Shown: positions 1-10,213 of the stretch, one piece after another
Layout: each line of letters starts with the position of its first letter
How positions within the stretch are numbered: position 1 is the stretch's first letter
Assembly: GCA_029882395.1 (NCBI GenBank)
Contig: JAOUKT010000002.1
Location: 1-50,164 of the forward strand
From: Gammaproteobacteria bacterium
GTDB lineage: Bacteria; Pseudomonadota; Gammaproteobacteria; SZUA-229
DNA: 50,164 bases
Direction of reading: 5' to 3'
Notes under the pieces: model-generated
Seen by the model: the letters and a program-made list of their open reading frames with translations, nothing else
Told to the model about the DNA's origin: nothing
Database searches by the model: none
Program-made: the position numbers and the translations under genes

Positions 1-390
1 AACAATGCCAGTGATCGCGCATTATGAATGCCAAGGCGTAAGTCAAATAGCCGTGGAACAGCTATAGTCGGCTGTGAACTAGCCGGCACGATTATGGTTT
101 TATATTTACTGAGCTATACTGTCAAATTGCACGACACGTATGTTATATGCTCTTGAACATGGGGCTGGTCAATGCTGTGACAGGCGGTTTATCTGAGAGC
201 CATGCAAATATAAAAAGAAAAGCGGTTTGGATCTATCAGGCGTGGCCGTAACAGGTTGGCATTAGTTGTTTTTCTTTTGCTGAAAGGCAAAAAAAAGTAT
301 CGGCGCAACAAAAAACAATGTGCTAGATCAATGGGTGTATCAATAAAGAAATGCATTTTTATAATAAGAATATAAGTTGGTGAGGGATTT
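1..390. other. Intergenic leader before hybrid kinase 1
   Basis: No convincing gene lies here. The longest open stretch at the left edge stops at base 67 and could be the last codons of a gene outside the window, but nothing in it is recognisable. A short inverted repeat TTTTGC/GCAAAA sits at 275-292 without a T-run. A ribosome binding site (GGTGAGG, 379-385) precedes the kinase start at 391. The promoter should be here, but I cannot place it. Confidence 0.6.
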
Positions 391-2139
391 ATGAGTAGTA
401 TGGACTTAGTTAAAAATGACTATAGCCAGGCGATTTTGTTTGAACAAATTAAAACATTAAACACGTCAGTTTATTTTATTCTTATTACATATGCGATGAC
501 AGCGACTGCTTTTGCCTATGTTATGTGGGACGTGGTAGCCCCCACGTTGTTGTACTGCTGGGGGGGCGCCCTGTCTTTGGTGTTACTGATAAGAGCGTAT
601 ATACATTTTAAGTTTAACCCCGCTCTCACAGCTGAAAACGCACGACAATATAGTTATTACATTATTACGGCTCTCGGCATTACCGGATTAATCTGGGGTA
701 TTGGCGCTATGATGATGTTCCCATCGCTTGAGATGGGTTATCAGTTTTTTGTATTGTTTATACTGGCGGGCATTGGAGCCTCTGCATTCTCATCCAATAC
801 CATTTATTTACAGGGTCTGTACATATTTTTTCCGGCGTTACTCTTTCCTTTGGCAATAAGAATGTTGTTTATGGAGGATACGTTATATTTGATGATGAGT
901 TCTATGGTGCTGGTGTTTACGTTGTCATTATATTATTTCAGTAAAAACCTGAATAAATCGCTTATTGAAACATTGAGACTGCGCTTTGAAAACTCCGATC
1001 TTGTTGTGCAGTTGAGAATTCAGAAAGAAGAGGCGGAGCAGGCAAACAAGGCAAAGTCTAAATTTCTTGCAGCAGCAAGTCATGACCTGAGGCAGCCACT
1101 GCATGCGCTGATGTTGAATGTGACCATATTAGAAGAGCGCATAGGAAAAGGTGAAAACTATCCGGTAATTAGTAATATATATAATTCAGTAAAGTCACTG
1201 GAGAGTCTGTTCAATGCTCTGCTTGATATCTCAAAGTTGGACGCAGGTGTCGTGACACCAAAACCCGTGCATTTTAAACTACAAAGTATTTTTAATAATA
1301 TCAAAGTTGACTGTCGCTCCTACGCTGAAGATAAAGGCCTGTTGTTTGAGCTACCGCCGACAGATGTCTGTCTGTTTACAGACCCTGTGTTGCTCGAGAG
1401 GATAATACGAAATCTGACTTCTAATGGTATTCGATATACTCAAAACGGTTATGTTAGTCTGACTGTTGAAGAGCATCCCGGGCTGGCTACTTTAAAGGTG
1501 ATTGATACGGGCATTGGTATTAGTGATGAATATATAAGCGATATTTTTGAAGAATTTGTGCAGCTGGATAACCCCGAAAGAGACCGTGGAAAAGGACTGG
1601 GGCTTGGTCTTTCTATTGTAAAACGACTGTGTGATTTGCTTGGCTGCAGGGTGCAGGTAGAATCAGCACCTGATAAGGGTTCGATGTTTTATTTTACGGT
1701 GCCGTTAGGGAAGCCCGAACTTGCACCCGAACAAATAGATAGTGAAGTTAATTACACGCCCAAACCGCTGGGTCATTTTGTGGTCATCATTGATGACGAA
1801 AAAAGTATTCGTGACGGGCTTCATAATTTATTAGAAAGCTGGCAGTGTAAGGTTCTTGCCTTTGCATCAGAAGAAGAAGCGATTGATAAGTTAAAGGAAT
1901 ATGAATATGCACCAGATGTATTGCTGGTGGATTACCGCTTGAGACAGAATAAGACAGGTATTGAGGCGATTGTCGCCATTAATGCGTTATTTAATGCCAG
2001 TATTCCGGCATTAGTCATTACCGGAGACACCGCAAGCGATCGCTTAAAAGAGGCGGAAGAGAGCGGCTATCAGCTGCTGCATAAACCCCTGCATCCATCA
2101 AACCTGAGAGTCTTCTTGCAAAAAATACCGGTTAGTTAA
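391..2139 (+). CDS. Membrane hybrid sensor histidine kinase with C-terminal receiver (module 1)
   Basis: This 582-residue inner-membrane kinase has about six hydrophobic helices in residues 27-190, a short coiled linker, and a HisKA dimerisation domain with the phospho-acceptor His near residue 231 in AASHDLRQPLHAL. An HATPase_c domain follows, with DTGIGI and the G-box GKGLGLGLSIV. The C-terminal receiver has Asp near 514 (LLVDYRL) and a conserved Lys in HKPL. The DLRQPLHA type is common in proteobacterial hybrid kinases. It lacks a recognisable periplasmic or PAS sensor, so the ligand is presumably sensed through the membrane domain. The start is supported by GGTGAGG six bases upstream. It faces a LuxR-type regulator, and the same arrangement recurs at 24454-26896. 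The signal is unknown. Confidence 0.93.
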   Translation: MSSMDLVKNDYSQAILFEQIKTLNTSVYFILITYAMTATAFAYVMWDVVAPTLLYCWGGALSLVLLIRAYIHFKFNPALTAENARQYSYYIITALGITGLIWGIGAMMMFPSLEMGYQFFVLFILAGIGASAFSSNTIYLQGLYIFFPALLFPLAIRMLFMEDTLYLMMSSMVLVFTLSLYYFSKNLNKSLIETLRLRFENSDLVVQLRIQKEEAEQANKAKSKFLAAASHDLRQPLHALMLNVTILEERIGKGENYPVISNIYNSVKSLESLFNALLDISKLDAGVVTPKPVHFKLQSIFNNIKVDCRSYAEDKGLLFELPPTDVCLFTDPVLLERIIRNLTSNGIRYTQNGYVSLTVEEHPGLATLKVIDTGIGISDEYISDIFEEFVQLDNPERDRGKGLGLGLSIVKRLCDLLGCRVQVESAPDKGSMFYFTVPLGKPELAPEQIDSEVNYTPKPLGHFVVIIDDEKSIRDGLHNLLESWQCKVLAFASEEEAIDKLKEYEYAPDVLLVDYRLRQNKTGIEAIVAINALFNASIPALVITGDTASDRLKEAEESGYQLLHKPLHPSNLRVFLQKIPVS

Positions 2140-2317
2140 TAAACCGAGGTATCAGTCGCTTATAAAACCTGAGGTCATTTCATCGGGGGGGGCTGGATAC
2201 AGGCATCAGCTGCCTGCCTCAGCGGCGGGTAAACTGTACAGGGGATCAAAACCAGAATGGTTACGCGTCGTAGCGGAAGTGCTGGTATTATGACTGGCAC
2301 AAGCCAGGGATGTTGAG

Positions 2318-2346
2318 GCGCGCATTAGCGGTTAGTTAATGCGCGC
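2318..2346. terminator. Hairpin between convergent kinase and regulator genes
   Basis: A perfect 10-bp inverted repeat, GCGCGCATTA / TAATGCGCGC, encloses a 9-base loop. Its right arm touches the stop codon of the minus-strand regulator gene. Neither side has a strong T-run, so it may be a bidirectional terminator of modest strength or a transcript-end-stabilising hairpin. Confidence 0.5.
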
Positions 2347-2993
2347 TATTGTGACGGATAGGTCCGATTACTGAAGTAGCCTAGTTTTTGTGCGGCAAGA
2401 ACCGCCTGAGTTCGGTTAGCAACACCTAAGCCTTTAAGCACAGCCGTAATATGTGTTTTAATCGTGGCTTCTGCACAACCTAGAGTTGTCGCGATTTCTT
2501 TATTTGAAACACCGGATATCAATAATTTCAAGACTTCAATCTGGCGAGGCGTGAGCTGAAGCTTTGATTGTGCTGCCAGAGTATCGTTGTCGTCAGAAAG
2601 TAACTCTTCGGGTATATAAATACCGCCAGATAGCACCAGTCTAACGGCATGGACAATCGTTTTTGCAGGTGAGGTTTTAGGGATAAAACCCAGCGCGCCG
2701 TTATTTAAGCACTGATGCATTTCAATGCGGTCTTCAGAGCTGGATAAAATGACAATCGGTAACAGAGGGTAGCGGTTAGTGAGATCGAGTAAAAGATTAA
2801 TGCCATGAGCATCAGGTAGATTCAGGTCGAGAAGAACTAAAGACAGCTCTGTTTCGTTTAAAATAATATCAGAAGCCGACTTGCAGGTATTGGCTTTTAA
2901 AATCTGTAAGTCATCGCTAACATCACGAAGTATTATTTCCAGGCTATCGAGCAACAGCTCATGATCATCAACGACTAATATTTTGGTTTCCAT
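2346..2993 (-). CDS. LuxR/NarL-type response regulator (module 1)
   Basis: This is a 215-residue two-domain regulator. The receiver carries the acidic pair VVDDHE, phospho-acceptor Asp near residue 56 (LLDLNLPD) and a conserved Lys in GFIPKTSP. The C-terminal LuxR-type helix-turn-helix includes LTPRQIEVLKLLISG and NKEIATTLGCAEATIKTHI. The gene is convergent with the upstream hybrid kinase, whose own receiver may relay to or compete with it. The pair is presumably a signalling module, but targets are unknown. A repeated decamer in its upstream region (3029-3070) is a candidate autoregulatory site. The regulator at 26228-26896 is a close paralogue in a matching arrangement. Confidence 0.92.
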   Translation of the reverse strand: METKILVVDDHELLLDSLEIILRDVSDDLQILKANTCKSASDIILNETELSLVLLDLNLPDAHGINLLLDLTNRYPLLPIVILSSSEDRIEMHQCLNNGALGFIPKTSPAKTIVHAVRLVLSGGIYIPEELLSDDNDTLAAQSKLQLTPRQIEVLKLLISGVSNKEIATTLGCAEATIKTHITAVLKGLGVANRTQAVLAAQKLGYFSNRTYPSQ

Positions 2994-3487
2994 ATACCTG
3001 CTTTCGGTTCCTGTAGCTGATTTTTTTAATTAATAGTTGTTTGATAATAGCAAACTAACGATTAATAGTTCTAAAAGAATTAGGCGCAGAGCGTATAAGA
3101 TTAACAAATCTACGACTTTAGTCGCAGATGAATGCAGCTTATAACAGATATATCGGCGGCTGTATTGAAAATAATAATAAAACAAATTCAGCGACAGTCT
3201 GTTGTGGCCGATTATGGAAACGAAAGGCAGTTTTTTGTACGTAGGCATAAGCAAACTAACCTGCTGGAGCAGATAATAAAGAAAACTGTTAGCCTGGTGT
3301 TTACCCTCCATTATTAACAAGCTGTGGTGGCTGAAAAGATGCGGCGATAATATATGCATCATAAATATAGTCTGAGAAAACAGGTAGTGAGGTTTTAAAG
3401 ATAAAATAAAGGCGTTTGTTTTTTGCAGATGGCTGTAATTGTGTGCTCATTATTATGTTGGTTTTGAAAGCTAATGATCTGCAATTG
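2994..3487. other. AT-rich intergenic region upstream of regulator 1
   Basis: Reading frames exist on both strands (for example minus 3030-3362 and 3301-3507), but they are low-complexity, lack convincing ribosome sites and resemble no family I know, so I treat the region as non-coding. It should contain the promoter of the regulator gene. The decamer ATTAATAGTT occurs twice at the regulator-proximal end. Confidence 0.6.
3029..3070. promoter_or_regulatory. Two direct copies of a decamer upstream of regulator 1
   Basis: ATTAATAGTT occurs at 3029-3038 and again at 3061-3070, 32 bases apart, which is about three helical turns. They lie 36-77 bases upstream of the regulator start on the minus strand, a position suited to an operator. 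Binding by the adjacent LuxR-type regulator is an inference. AT-richness raises the chance of coincidence. Confidence 0.35.
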
Positions 3488-4066
3488 TTACCTTTTTTTT
3501 TCTTCAAAACTCAGTGTTTGGTAACGGCTCACGCTTACATTATCGTTCCACCAGTCAGTGGTTAAGCCGGCTTTGACTTTTAAATGATTAAAAAAATCTT
3601 TTTTGTCGGGCAACTGTTGCCACACACTGGGTAAGAAAGTGCCCTGGTTAAAGTCATATTGCAGGATCAGTCCGTCAATGCCGGGGCGTATTTGTTGCAA
3701 TAGATCCTGTTCATTGACGAAGCTCATCGCTTGAGGCGGGTTGAGCACTGAAATCTCCAGACTCAGCTGTTTAAATTCGTCTTCCAGCAAAGCGGGAAAA
3801 CGCGGGTCATGAAAAGCCGCGGCATATGCGTGTTCGGCAATGTCGTTAATAAGTGGCTGATGCGCTTCCAGTGAGCCGATGCAACCTCTGAGTTGCGAGT
3901 TTTTGTACAGGGTAACAAAGCTGGCCAGCTGTTGTTGTAAAGCAGCAGAGTATTCTTCGGTATTGATAAGATGTGGTTTTCCTGTTTTAAGGCCATAGAG
4001 AATAGAGGCTCTGGCTACATCGATACAGGTTTTCTGATCCTCTTCCGAGAGTTTAATGGATGGCAT
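3488..4066 (-). CDS. amrA: AmmeMemoRadiSam system protein A (AMMECR1 domain)
   Basis: AMMECR1-domain protein of about 192 residues. The family signature is seen in the opening LSEEDQKTCIDVARASI, the central GCIGSLEAHQPLINDIAEHAYAAAF region and the LEISVLNPP motif. It belongs to the three-part AmmeMemoRadiSam system, whose biochemical role remains unsettled. I chose the ATG at 4066 because the family begins close to LSxEE. A GTG at 4111 would add 15 residues that do not look conserved. Either start overlaps the end of the MEMO1-like gene (minus, ending at 4053), so translational coupling is likely. The radical SAM partner is divergent at 5042. Confidence 0.88.
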   Translation of the reverse strand: MPSIKLSEEDQKTCIDVARASILYGLKTGKPHLINTEEYSAALQQQLASFVTLYKNSQLRGCIGSLEAHQPLINDIAEHAYAAAFHDPRFPALLEDEFKQLSLEISVLNPPQAMSFVNEQDLLQQIRPGIDGLILQYDFNQGTFLPSVWQQLPDKKDFFNHLKVKAGLTTDWWNDNVSVSRYQTLSFEEKKR

Positions 4067-4862
4067 AGGCACCGTATCCAACAACACTGTCTTTTGATCC
4101 GGCGGTGTCACCGGAATTTCTGAGATCGAGTGTATTAATACTAAGGTGCTTTTCTCTGGCCACCGATAACATGCCTTTCAAGCCGTTGCGCCCGCAAGCG
4201 TCTTCATAATTGATGAGTTCGGGTTTAAGGTTTTCGATCGCGTCGCTGGTGGCTCGGTCGAGTTGTTTAGCCTGGTAATATTCATGGTAGTGGCTGAGGT
4301 CGGTGCTGATCACAATCAGGGTATGTTGATCACCCCAGAGCCGATTGATGACCTCGGCAACATCCTGCATGCTGGCATCACCGACGACGATGGGTACGAG
4401 AGTGAAATCATCAAGAATTTCCTGCAAAAAGGGTAACTGAACTTCGAGGCTGTGTTCTTCGCGGTGAGCCTGCTCAGAAACAATAACCTGATTGAGGTCG
4501 GCCAGTTGTGCAATGGCTTGCTGATCGATTGCAATGGCCCCTAGCGGGGTAATAAAGCGCTCCGATTCGGGTACGGCGAGGCCGCTAAAAGCCACTTTAT
4601 GGCTGGGGCCGAGTATCACCACCCGGCTGATCTGATGTTTCAGTGGCAGCAGCTGTTTGTAGGCGGAAGCTGCGACCGGACCGGAGTAGATATAACCGGC
4701 GTGGGGTACTACCAGAGCTTTGGGCAGTGGCTGGGAAGGCTCAGAGGTTTCACGGGCGTTATCAAGGTAATCCCGGATCTCACGTTTTAGTGTATTAACA
4801 TCCGCCGGGTAAAACATACCGGCAACGGCAGGTGCCCGACTATGTTTAGAAAACTGACTCAT
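4053..4862 (-). CDS. amrB: AmmeMemoRadiSam system protein B (MEMO1 family)
   Basis: A 269-residue MEMO1-family protein related to class III extradiol dioxygenases. Visible landmarks are the opening RAPAVAGMFYPAD, the VVPHAGYIYSGPVAA segment, the VVILGPSHKV histidine motif, HSLEVQLPFLQ, and ISTDLSHYHEYYQA, which together place the His and Asp residues expected of the metal-like pocket. The start has a strong ribosome site (AAGGGGTG just upstream). The gene leads a two-gene minus-strand unit with the AMMECR1-like gene, which overlaps its end. The system's substrate is not established, so no reaction is assigned. Confidence 0.92.
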   Translation of the reverse strand: MSQFSKHSRAPAVAGMFYPADVNTLKREIRDYLDNARETSEPSQPLPKALVVPHAGYIYSGPVAASAYKQLLPLKHQISRVVILGPSHKVAFSGLAVPESERFITPLGAIAIDQQAIAQLADLNQVIVSEQAHREEHSLEVQLPFLQEILDDFTLVPIVVGDASMQDVAEVINRLWGDQHTLIVISTDLSHYHEYYQAKQLDRATSDAIENLKPELINYEDACGRNGLKGMLSVAREKHLSINTLDLRNSGDTAGSKDSVVGYGAYAIH

Positions 4863-5041
4863 GACAACACCCCTTAAATTAAGTGTTTCTTGATCTATTT
4901 ATATAATAAGGACATTTATCATACTTGCAATAGAGTGGCAGTGTCGTTATGTTTTCTATTAAGAGTATCTATATTGCTTGAGGGATCGTGCAGCGACAGT
5001 CTGCAATATTACTAAATTCTCATACTCAAGAGGGTGGCGTG
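4863..5041. promoter_or_regulatory. Divergent promoter region of the AmmeMemoRadiSam genes
   Basis: This 179-base gap separates the MEMO1-like gene (minus) from the radical SAM gene (plus) and must carry both promoters unless transcription enters from outside. The stretch at 4880-4930 is AT-rich. I found no clear operator palindrome. GAGGGTGG close to 5040 is the ribosome site for the radical SAM gene. Confidence 0.5.
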
Positions 5042-6121
5042 ATGTCTGATTCATCTATTGTAAAAACGAAATACTGGCATCTACTTGATGATGGGCGAGT
5101 GCAGTGTGACTTATGCCCGCGCGAATGCAAACTGCACGAGGGCCAGCAAGGCCTGTGTTTTGTGCGCGCCAATCAAAACAATGAACTGGTGTTAACAACC
5201 TATGGCCGTTCCAGTGGTTTTTGTATTGATCCTATCGAAAAAAAACCGTTAAATCATTTTTTACCCGGCACGCCGGTATTTTCATTTGGCACAGCCGGTT
5301 GTAATCTGGCCTGTCGATTTTGCCAGAACTGGGATATAAGCAAGTCGCGCGAAATGGACACGCTGGCCGATGCTGCCAGCCCCGAAATGATTGCTGAAGC
5401 GGCGGCCAGGCATGGCTGCCGGAGTGTGGCGTATACGTATAATGACCCGGTAGTTTTCCATGAATACGCGATTGATGTGGCCCAGGCGTGTCGTCAAAAA
5501 GGCATTAAATCGGTGGCAGTCACGGCCGCTTATGTCAACCCTGAGCCGCGTACAGAGTTTTATCAGTGGATGGATGCCGCCAATGTCGATTTAAAGGCAT
5601 TTAGCGAAGACTTTTATCATAAGATAACAGGCGGCCATCTCGAAGCAGTACTGGAGTCGCTGAAATATATTAAACACGAGACAGATTGCTGGCTCGAAAC
5701 CACAACGTTAATCATTCCCGGATACAATGACTCGGTAAAAGAACTGACGGCAATGTGCGAGTGGATTGTTGAGAATCTGGGGGTCGATATGCCGATGCAT
5801 TTCACGGCCTTCCACCCGGATTTTAAAATGATGAATGTGGCCGCAACGCCCGCTCCGACGCTGACCATGGCCAGAGATATTGCGATCAAAGCCGGTGTGC
5901 GATATGCCTATGTGGGCAATGTGCATGACCGGGATGCAGACAGTACCTGGTGCCACCAGTGCGGTGAATTATTGATAGAACGTGACTGGTATGTGCTGGG
6001 ACAATGGAACCTGGATGCCGAAGGCTGCTGTCAGTCATGTGGTACTAAAGTCGCCGGTGTATTTGAAGCCACTGCCGGAGACTGGGGGGCGAAGCGCTTG
6101 CCGGTGAGAATGGCCGGCTAG
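5042..6121 (+). CDS. amrS: AmmeMemoRadiSam system radical SAM enzyme
   Basis: Radical SAM protein of 359 residues. The 4Fe-4S/SAM motif is CNLACRFC (Cys near residues 87, 91, 94). An N-terminal cysteine group (CDLCPRECKL and GLC) is typical of the PflA-like AmmeMemoRadiSam enzyme. A C-terminal pair of CxxC motifs (CHQC and CQSC) suggests a small zinc ribbon. I prefer the ATG at 5042, which has GAGGGTGG upstream. The longer frame from 4988 adds 18 residues that do not look conserved. It is divergent from the A and B genes. A paralogue lacking the zinc ribbon lies at 21876-22937. Confidence 0.92.
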   Translation: MSDSSIVKTKYWHLLDDGRVQCDLCPRECKLHEGQQGLCFVRANQNNELVLTTYGRSSGFCIDPIEKKPLNHFLPGTPVFSFGTAGCNLACRFCQNWDISKSREMDTLADAASPEMIAEAAARHGCRSVAYTYNDPVVFHEYAIDVAQACRQKGIKSVAVTAAYVNPEPRTEFYQWMDAANVDLKAFSEDFYHKITGGHLEAVLESLKYIKHETDCWLETTTLIIPGYNDSVKELTAMCEWIVENLGVDMPMHFTAFHPDFKMMNVAATPAPTLTMARDIAIKAGVRYAYVGNVHDRDADSTWCHQCGELLIERDWYVLGQWNLDAEGCCQSCGTKVAGVFEATAGDWGAKRLPVRMAG

Positions 6122-7186
<1,065 letters not shown>

Positions 7187-7223
7187 AACGTTTTATTTAT
7201 AAGATTTCAAAAGGTGAAATAAC

Positions 7224-7487
7224 ATGGCTCGTTTAACAGTAGAAGATTGTCTTGATAATGTAGAAAACCGTTTTCAGTTAGTACTGGTGGCATCAAAACG
7301 TGCCCGCCAGATTTCTATGGGCGGTGCGCCAATGGTAACCGAAGATAATGATAAGCCCACGGTTATTGCGTTACGAGAAATTTCAGAAGGCCTCGTAACC
7401 AACTCTATACTGACTGATGTGACGGCAATGGAGCATGCCATGGAATCGGTTGTGAGTGATGAGGAAGTATCTGCTGCAGCAGAATAA
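7224..7487 (+). CDS. rpoZ: RNA polymerase omega subunit
   Basis: The 87-residue omega subunit stabilises the beta-prime subunit of RNA polymerase and forms part of a (p)ppGpp site in proteobacteria. The opening [20 protein letters not shown] and the KRARQISMG segment are diagnostic, and [10 protein letters not shown] follows. AAGGTG lies a few bases before the ATG. It sits between gmk and spoT as in most gammaproteobacteria and is presumably cotranscribed with them. Confidence 0.97.
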   Translation: MARLTVEDCLDNVENRFQLVLVASKRARQISMGGAPMVTEDNDKPTVIALREISEGLVTNSILTDVTAMEHAMESVVSDEEVSAAAE

Positions 7488-7537
7488 TTATATTGCACCT
7501 GTCTCAGCGGCAGGTGCTGATGTGAGCTGGCAAATAA

Positions 7538-9730
7538 ATGTCTGAACAGAAGCAGCTGGAGGTGGTTGAAGAATCGGCACTGGTTGCTGATGAAGAGCGT
7601 TATTTAATCAGCGATTTATGTCTGGAGCTCGAGCCTTATATGGACGAGGCCCAGATCAAAGATGTTTACCAGGCCTACCTCTTCGGTGCTCATGCGCACG
7701 AAGGCCAGCAACGCATGACCGGCGAGCCGTATATTTATCACCCCATCGCCGTGGCGCGAATTCTGGCGGAAATGCACGTCGACTCCCGTACCATCGTCGC
7801 GGCGATTCTGCATGACGTGATCGAAGATACACCCAGCTCAAAAGAACAAATCTCAAAAGAGTTTGGTGAAGATGTTGCCGAATTAGTCGATGGCGTTTCC
7901 AAACTCACCAAAATTGAAAATAAAAACAAGCAAGAAGAGCAGGCTGAAAATATCCAGAAAGTACTGCTGGCGATGGCGCGTGATATTCGTGTGATCATGA
8001 TCAAGCTTGCTGACCGCCTGCACAATATGCGCACGCTTGGCGTGATGCGCCCGGAAAAAAAACGCCGCATAGCCAAAGAGACACTGGAAATCTATGCGCC
8101 TATTGCTCAGCGCTTGGGCATAAACTCATTACGTGTTGAACTGGAAAACCTGGGTTTTCAGTCGATGTACCCCTATCGTTATGCGGTGCTGAAAGAAGCG
8201 GTAAAAAATGTCAGTGGCCATCGTAAAGAAATCATTCAGACACTGGATACAGCGATTAAAAACCGGCTGATAGAGCTGGATATAGATGGCGAGGCCTTTG
8301 CCCGTAAAAAACATCTCTACAGCCTTTACCGCAAAATGAAAACCAAACGCCTGCCTTTTAAAAAGGTGTTTGATGTTTATGCTATCAGGGTTGTGGTGCA
8401 GACGGTTGACAACTGTTACCGTGTGCTGGGTGTGGTGCATAATTTATTTAAACCCATTCCGGGACGCTTCAAAGATTATATCGCGATACCAAAAGGCAAT
8501 GGTTACCAAAGTTTGCATTCCGCGATGTACGGCCCTCATGCAATACCGATGGAAGTACAGATCAGAACCCGTGAAATGGAAGAGTTTGCCGAAGCCGGAA
8601 TCGCTGCACACTGGCTTTATAAAAACGGCGATGATTCACACGGCCACCAGGGTGCCCAGGCCAGGGCACGTGACTGGCTCACAGGCTTGCTGGAAATGCA
8701 GCAACAAGCCGGTAATCCGATTGAGTTTTTAGACAATGTAAAAGTTGACTTATTCCCCGATGAAATATTTGTCTATACACCCGAAGGTGATGTTATCAAG
8801 TTACCTAAAGGCTCTACGCCCGTAGACTTTGCTTATGCCGTGCACACCGGTGTCGGTAATACCTGCGTCGCAGCAAAACTCGATCATCAGTTTGCACCGT
8901 TGAACACGCCTTTATACAGCGGTCAAACAGTTGATATTGTAACATCACCGATGGCGCGCCCGAATCCTGTCTGGTTAAATTATGTTGTCAGCGCAAGAGC
9001 CAGAAGCAATATCCGCAGCTACCTGAAGAGTTTAAAAAGCGGTGAAGCGCTGGCGCAAGGCACGCGGCTGATGAACCGCTGCTTGAAAGTGTATTCTACA
9101 AACATTGCAGAGCTTGATAAAAAAAATGTAGAGACTGTTTTAAAAGATTTAAATTTCAGTCGTTTAGATGAGCTGCTGATTGACGTTGGTCTCGGCAACC
9201 GGCCGCCAAGTCTGGTTGCGCGACGACTGTTACCGAATATTAGTGATGAAGACAGCGAAGAATTTGAAGCACTGAGTGTGCAGTCTCTGGCACCGTTAGC
9301 AATAAGCGGTACCGAAGGCATGGTCGTGTCGTATGCCAAATGTTGTTACCCTATTCCCAACGATCATATCGTCGCCGTGTTTAATAAAGGGCGGGGTATC
9401 GTGATTCACCGAGAGGGGTGTAACAATATTGAATCTTTACGTCACTCACGAGATCAGCTGGTCGATGTAACATGGATGGAAGAGCTGGATGGTGATTTCA
9501 CTACGCGCATATGCGCTGAAGTAAGAAGCCAGCCAGGCGTACTGGCCAGACTGGCTACGGGCATATCGGAAGAAAACGCAAATATCGAAGGCGTAGATAT
9601 TGAAGACCGGGACGGCGTTATCAGTCACATCACTTTTGTTATCAGCGTAAAAGACCGGCTGCATCTGGCAAGCGTTATGCGGCGCCTGCGAGCAATGCAG
9701 CCGGTTTCTAAAATTTGGCGAATGCGTTAA
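7538..9730 (+). CDS. spoT: Bifunctional (p)ppGpp synthetase/hydrolase SpoT
   Basis: A 730-residue RelA/SpoT-family enzyme. The N-terminal HD hydrolase domain is intact (HPIAVARILAEM, then LHDVIEDT near residues 90-97), so ppGpp hydrolysis is expected. The synthetase domain has YAIRVVV, FKDYIAIPKGNGYQSLHSA and EVQIRT. A TGS domain (IFVYTPEGDVIKLPKGSTP) follows, then a conserved cysteine-rich segment (YAKCCYPIPND) and a C-terminal ACT domain. The combination indicates SpoT rather than the monofunctional RelA. The gene lies downstream of rpoZ and upstream of ridA and recG. Confidence 0.96.
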   Translation: MSEQKQLEVVEESALVADEERYLISDLCLELEPYMDEAQIKDVYQAYLFGAHAHEGQQRMTGEPYIYHPIAVARILAEMHVDSRTIVAAILHDVIEDTPSSKEQISKEFGEDVAELVDGVSKLTKIENKNKQEEQAENIQKVLLAMARDIRVIMIKLADRLHNMRTLGVMRPEKKRRIAKETLEIYAPIAQRLGINSLRVELENLGFQSMYPYRYAVLKEAVKNVSGHRKEIIQTLDTAIKNRLIELDIDGEAFARKKHLYSLYRKMKTKRLPFKKVFDVYAIRVVVQTVDNCYRVLGVVHNLFKPIPGRFKDYIAIPKGNGYQSLHSAMYGPHAIPMEVQIRTREMEEFAEAGIAAHWLYKNGDDSHGHQGAQARARDWLTGLLEMQQQAGNPIEFLDNVKVDLFPDEIFVYTPEGDVIKLPKGSTPVDFAYAVHTGVGNTCVAAKLDHQFAPLNTPLYSGQTVDIVTSPMARPNPVWLNYVVSARARSNIRSYLKSLKSGEALAQGTRLMNRCLKVYSTNIAELDKKNVETVLKDLNFSRLDELLIDVGLGNRPPSLVARRLLPNISDEDSEEFEALSVQSLAPLAISGTEGMVVSYAKCCYPIPNDHIVAVFNKGRGIVIHREGCNNIESLRHSRDQLVDVTWMEELDGDFTTRICAEVRSQPGVLARLATGISEENANIEGVDIEDRDGVISHITFVISVKDRLHLASVMRRLRAMQPVSKIWRMR

Positions 9731-9802
9731 AACATTCAGCTGCTTTACATGTCGACTGACATAATCATATACTTTTGATACTTAACTTTTAGAGAAGACA
9801 TT

Positions 9803-10189
9803 ATGGCCCGCGAAATTATTTCAACAGATAAGGCTCCTCAGGCAATCGGTACTTATTCACAGGCAGTAAAGGTCGGCACGACTGTTTATATGTCAGGCCA
9901 GATTCCGCTGATCCCTGAAACCATGGAAATGATCGAGGGCAATATTGAAGCCGAAATTCGCCGTGTTTTTGATAATCTGACGGCCGTGGCTGAGGCGGCC
10001 GGAGGCAGTCTGAAAGATGTTGCCAAGCTTAATGTATTTCTAACGGACCTGAGTCACTTTCCTATTGTAAACGAAGTCATGGCCGATTATTTTCAGCAGC
10101 CATATCCGGCACGTGCGGCCATTGGTGTGGCGCAGCTACCGAAGGATGCCGGCGTGGAAATGGACGCGGTGCTGGAGCTGGACGGTTGA
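9803..10189 (+). CDS. ridA: RidA-family enamine/imine deaminase
   Basis: A 128-residue Rid protein, expected as a cytoplasmic trimer that hydrolyses reactive enamine/imine intermediates such as 2-aminoacrylate. Family marks are [14 protein letters not shown], the VYMSGQIPL strand, the [12 protein letters not shown] segment and the substrate Arg and following residues in [29 protein letters not shown] precedes the ATG. Its place between spoT and recG is common in gammaproteobacteria, and the short gaps suggest one transcript. Confidence 0.94.
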   Translation: MAREIISTDKAPQAIGTYSQAVKVGTTVYMSGQIPLIPETMEMIEGNIEAEIRRVFDNLTAVAEAAGGSLKDVAKLNVFLTDLSHFPIVNEVMADYFQQPYPARAAIGVAQLPKDAGVEMDAVLELDG

Positions 10190-10213
10190 GAGAGCGTTTA
10201 CAGTTGAACTGTT

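Noticed and set aside
2..67. A short plus-strand reading frame at the left edge ending in TAG
   Set aside because: About 21 codons without a visible start, domain or similarity. It could be the tail of an outside gene, but nothing supports it.
3030..3507. Minus-strand frames of 110 and 68 residues and a plus-strand frame of 61 residues
   Set aside because: AT-rich, low-complexity translations that overlap each other, lack ribosome sites and match no family.
7616..8440. Several reading frames on both strands inside spoT
   Set aside because: They are shadows of the conserved spoT coding sequence and have no independent family evidence.
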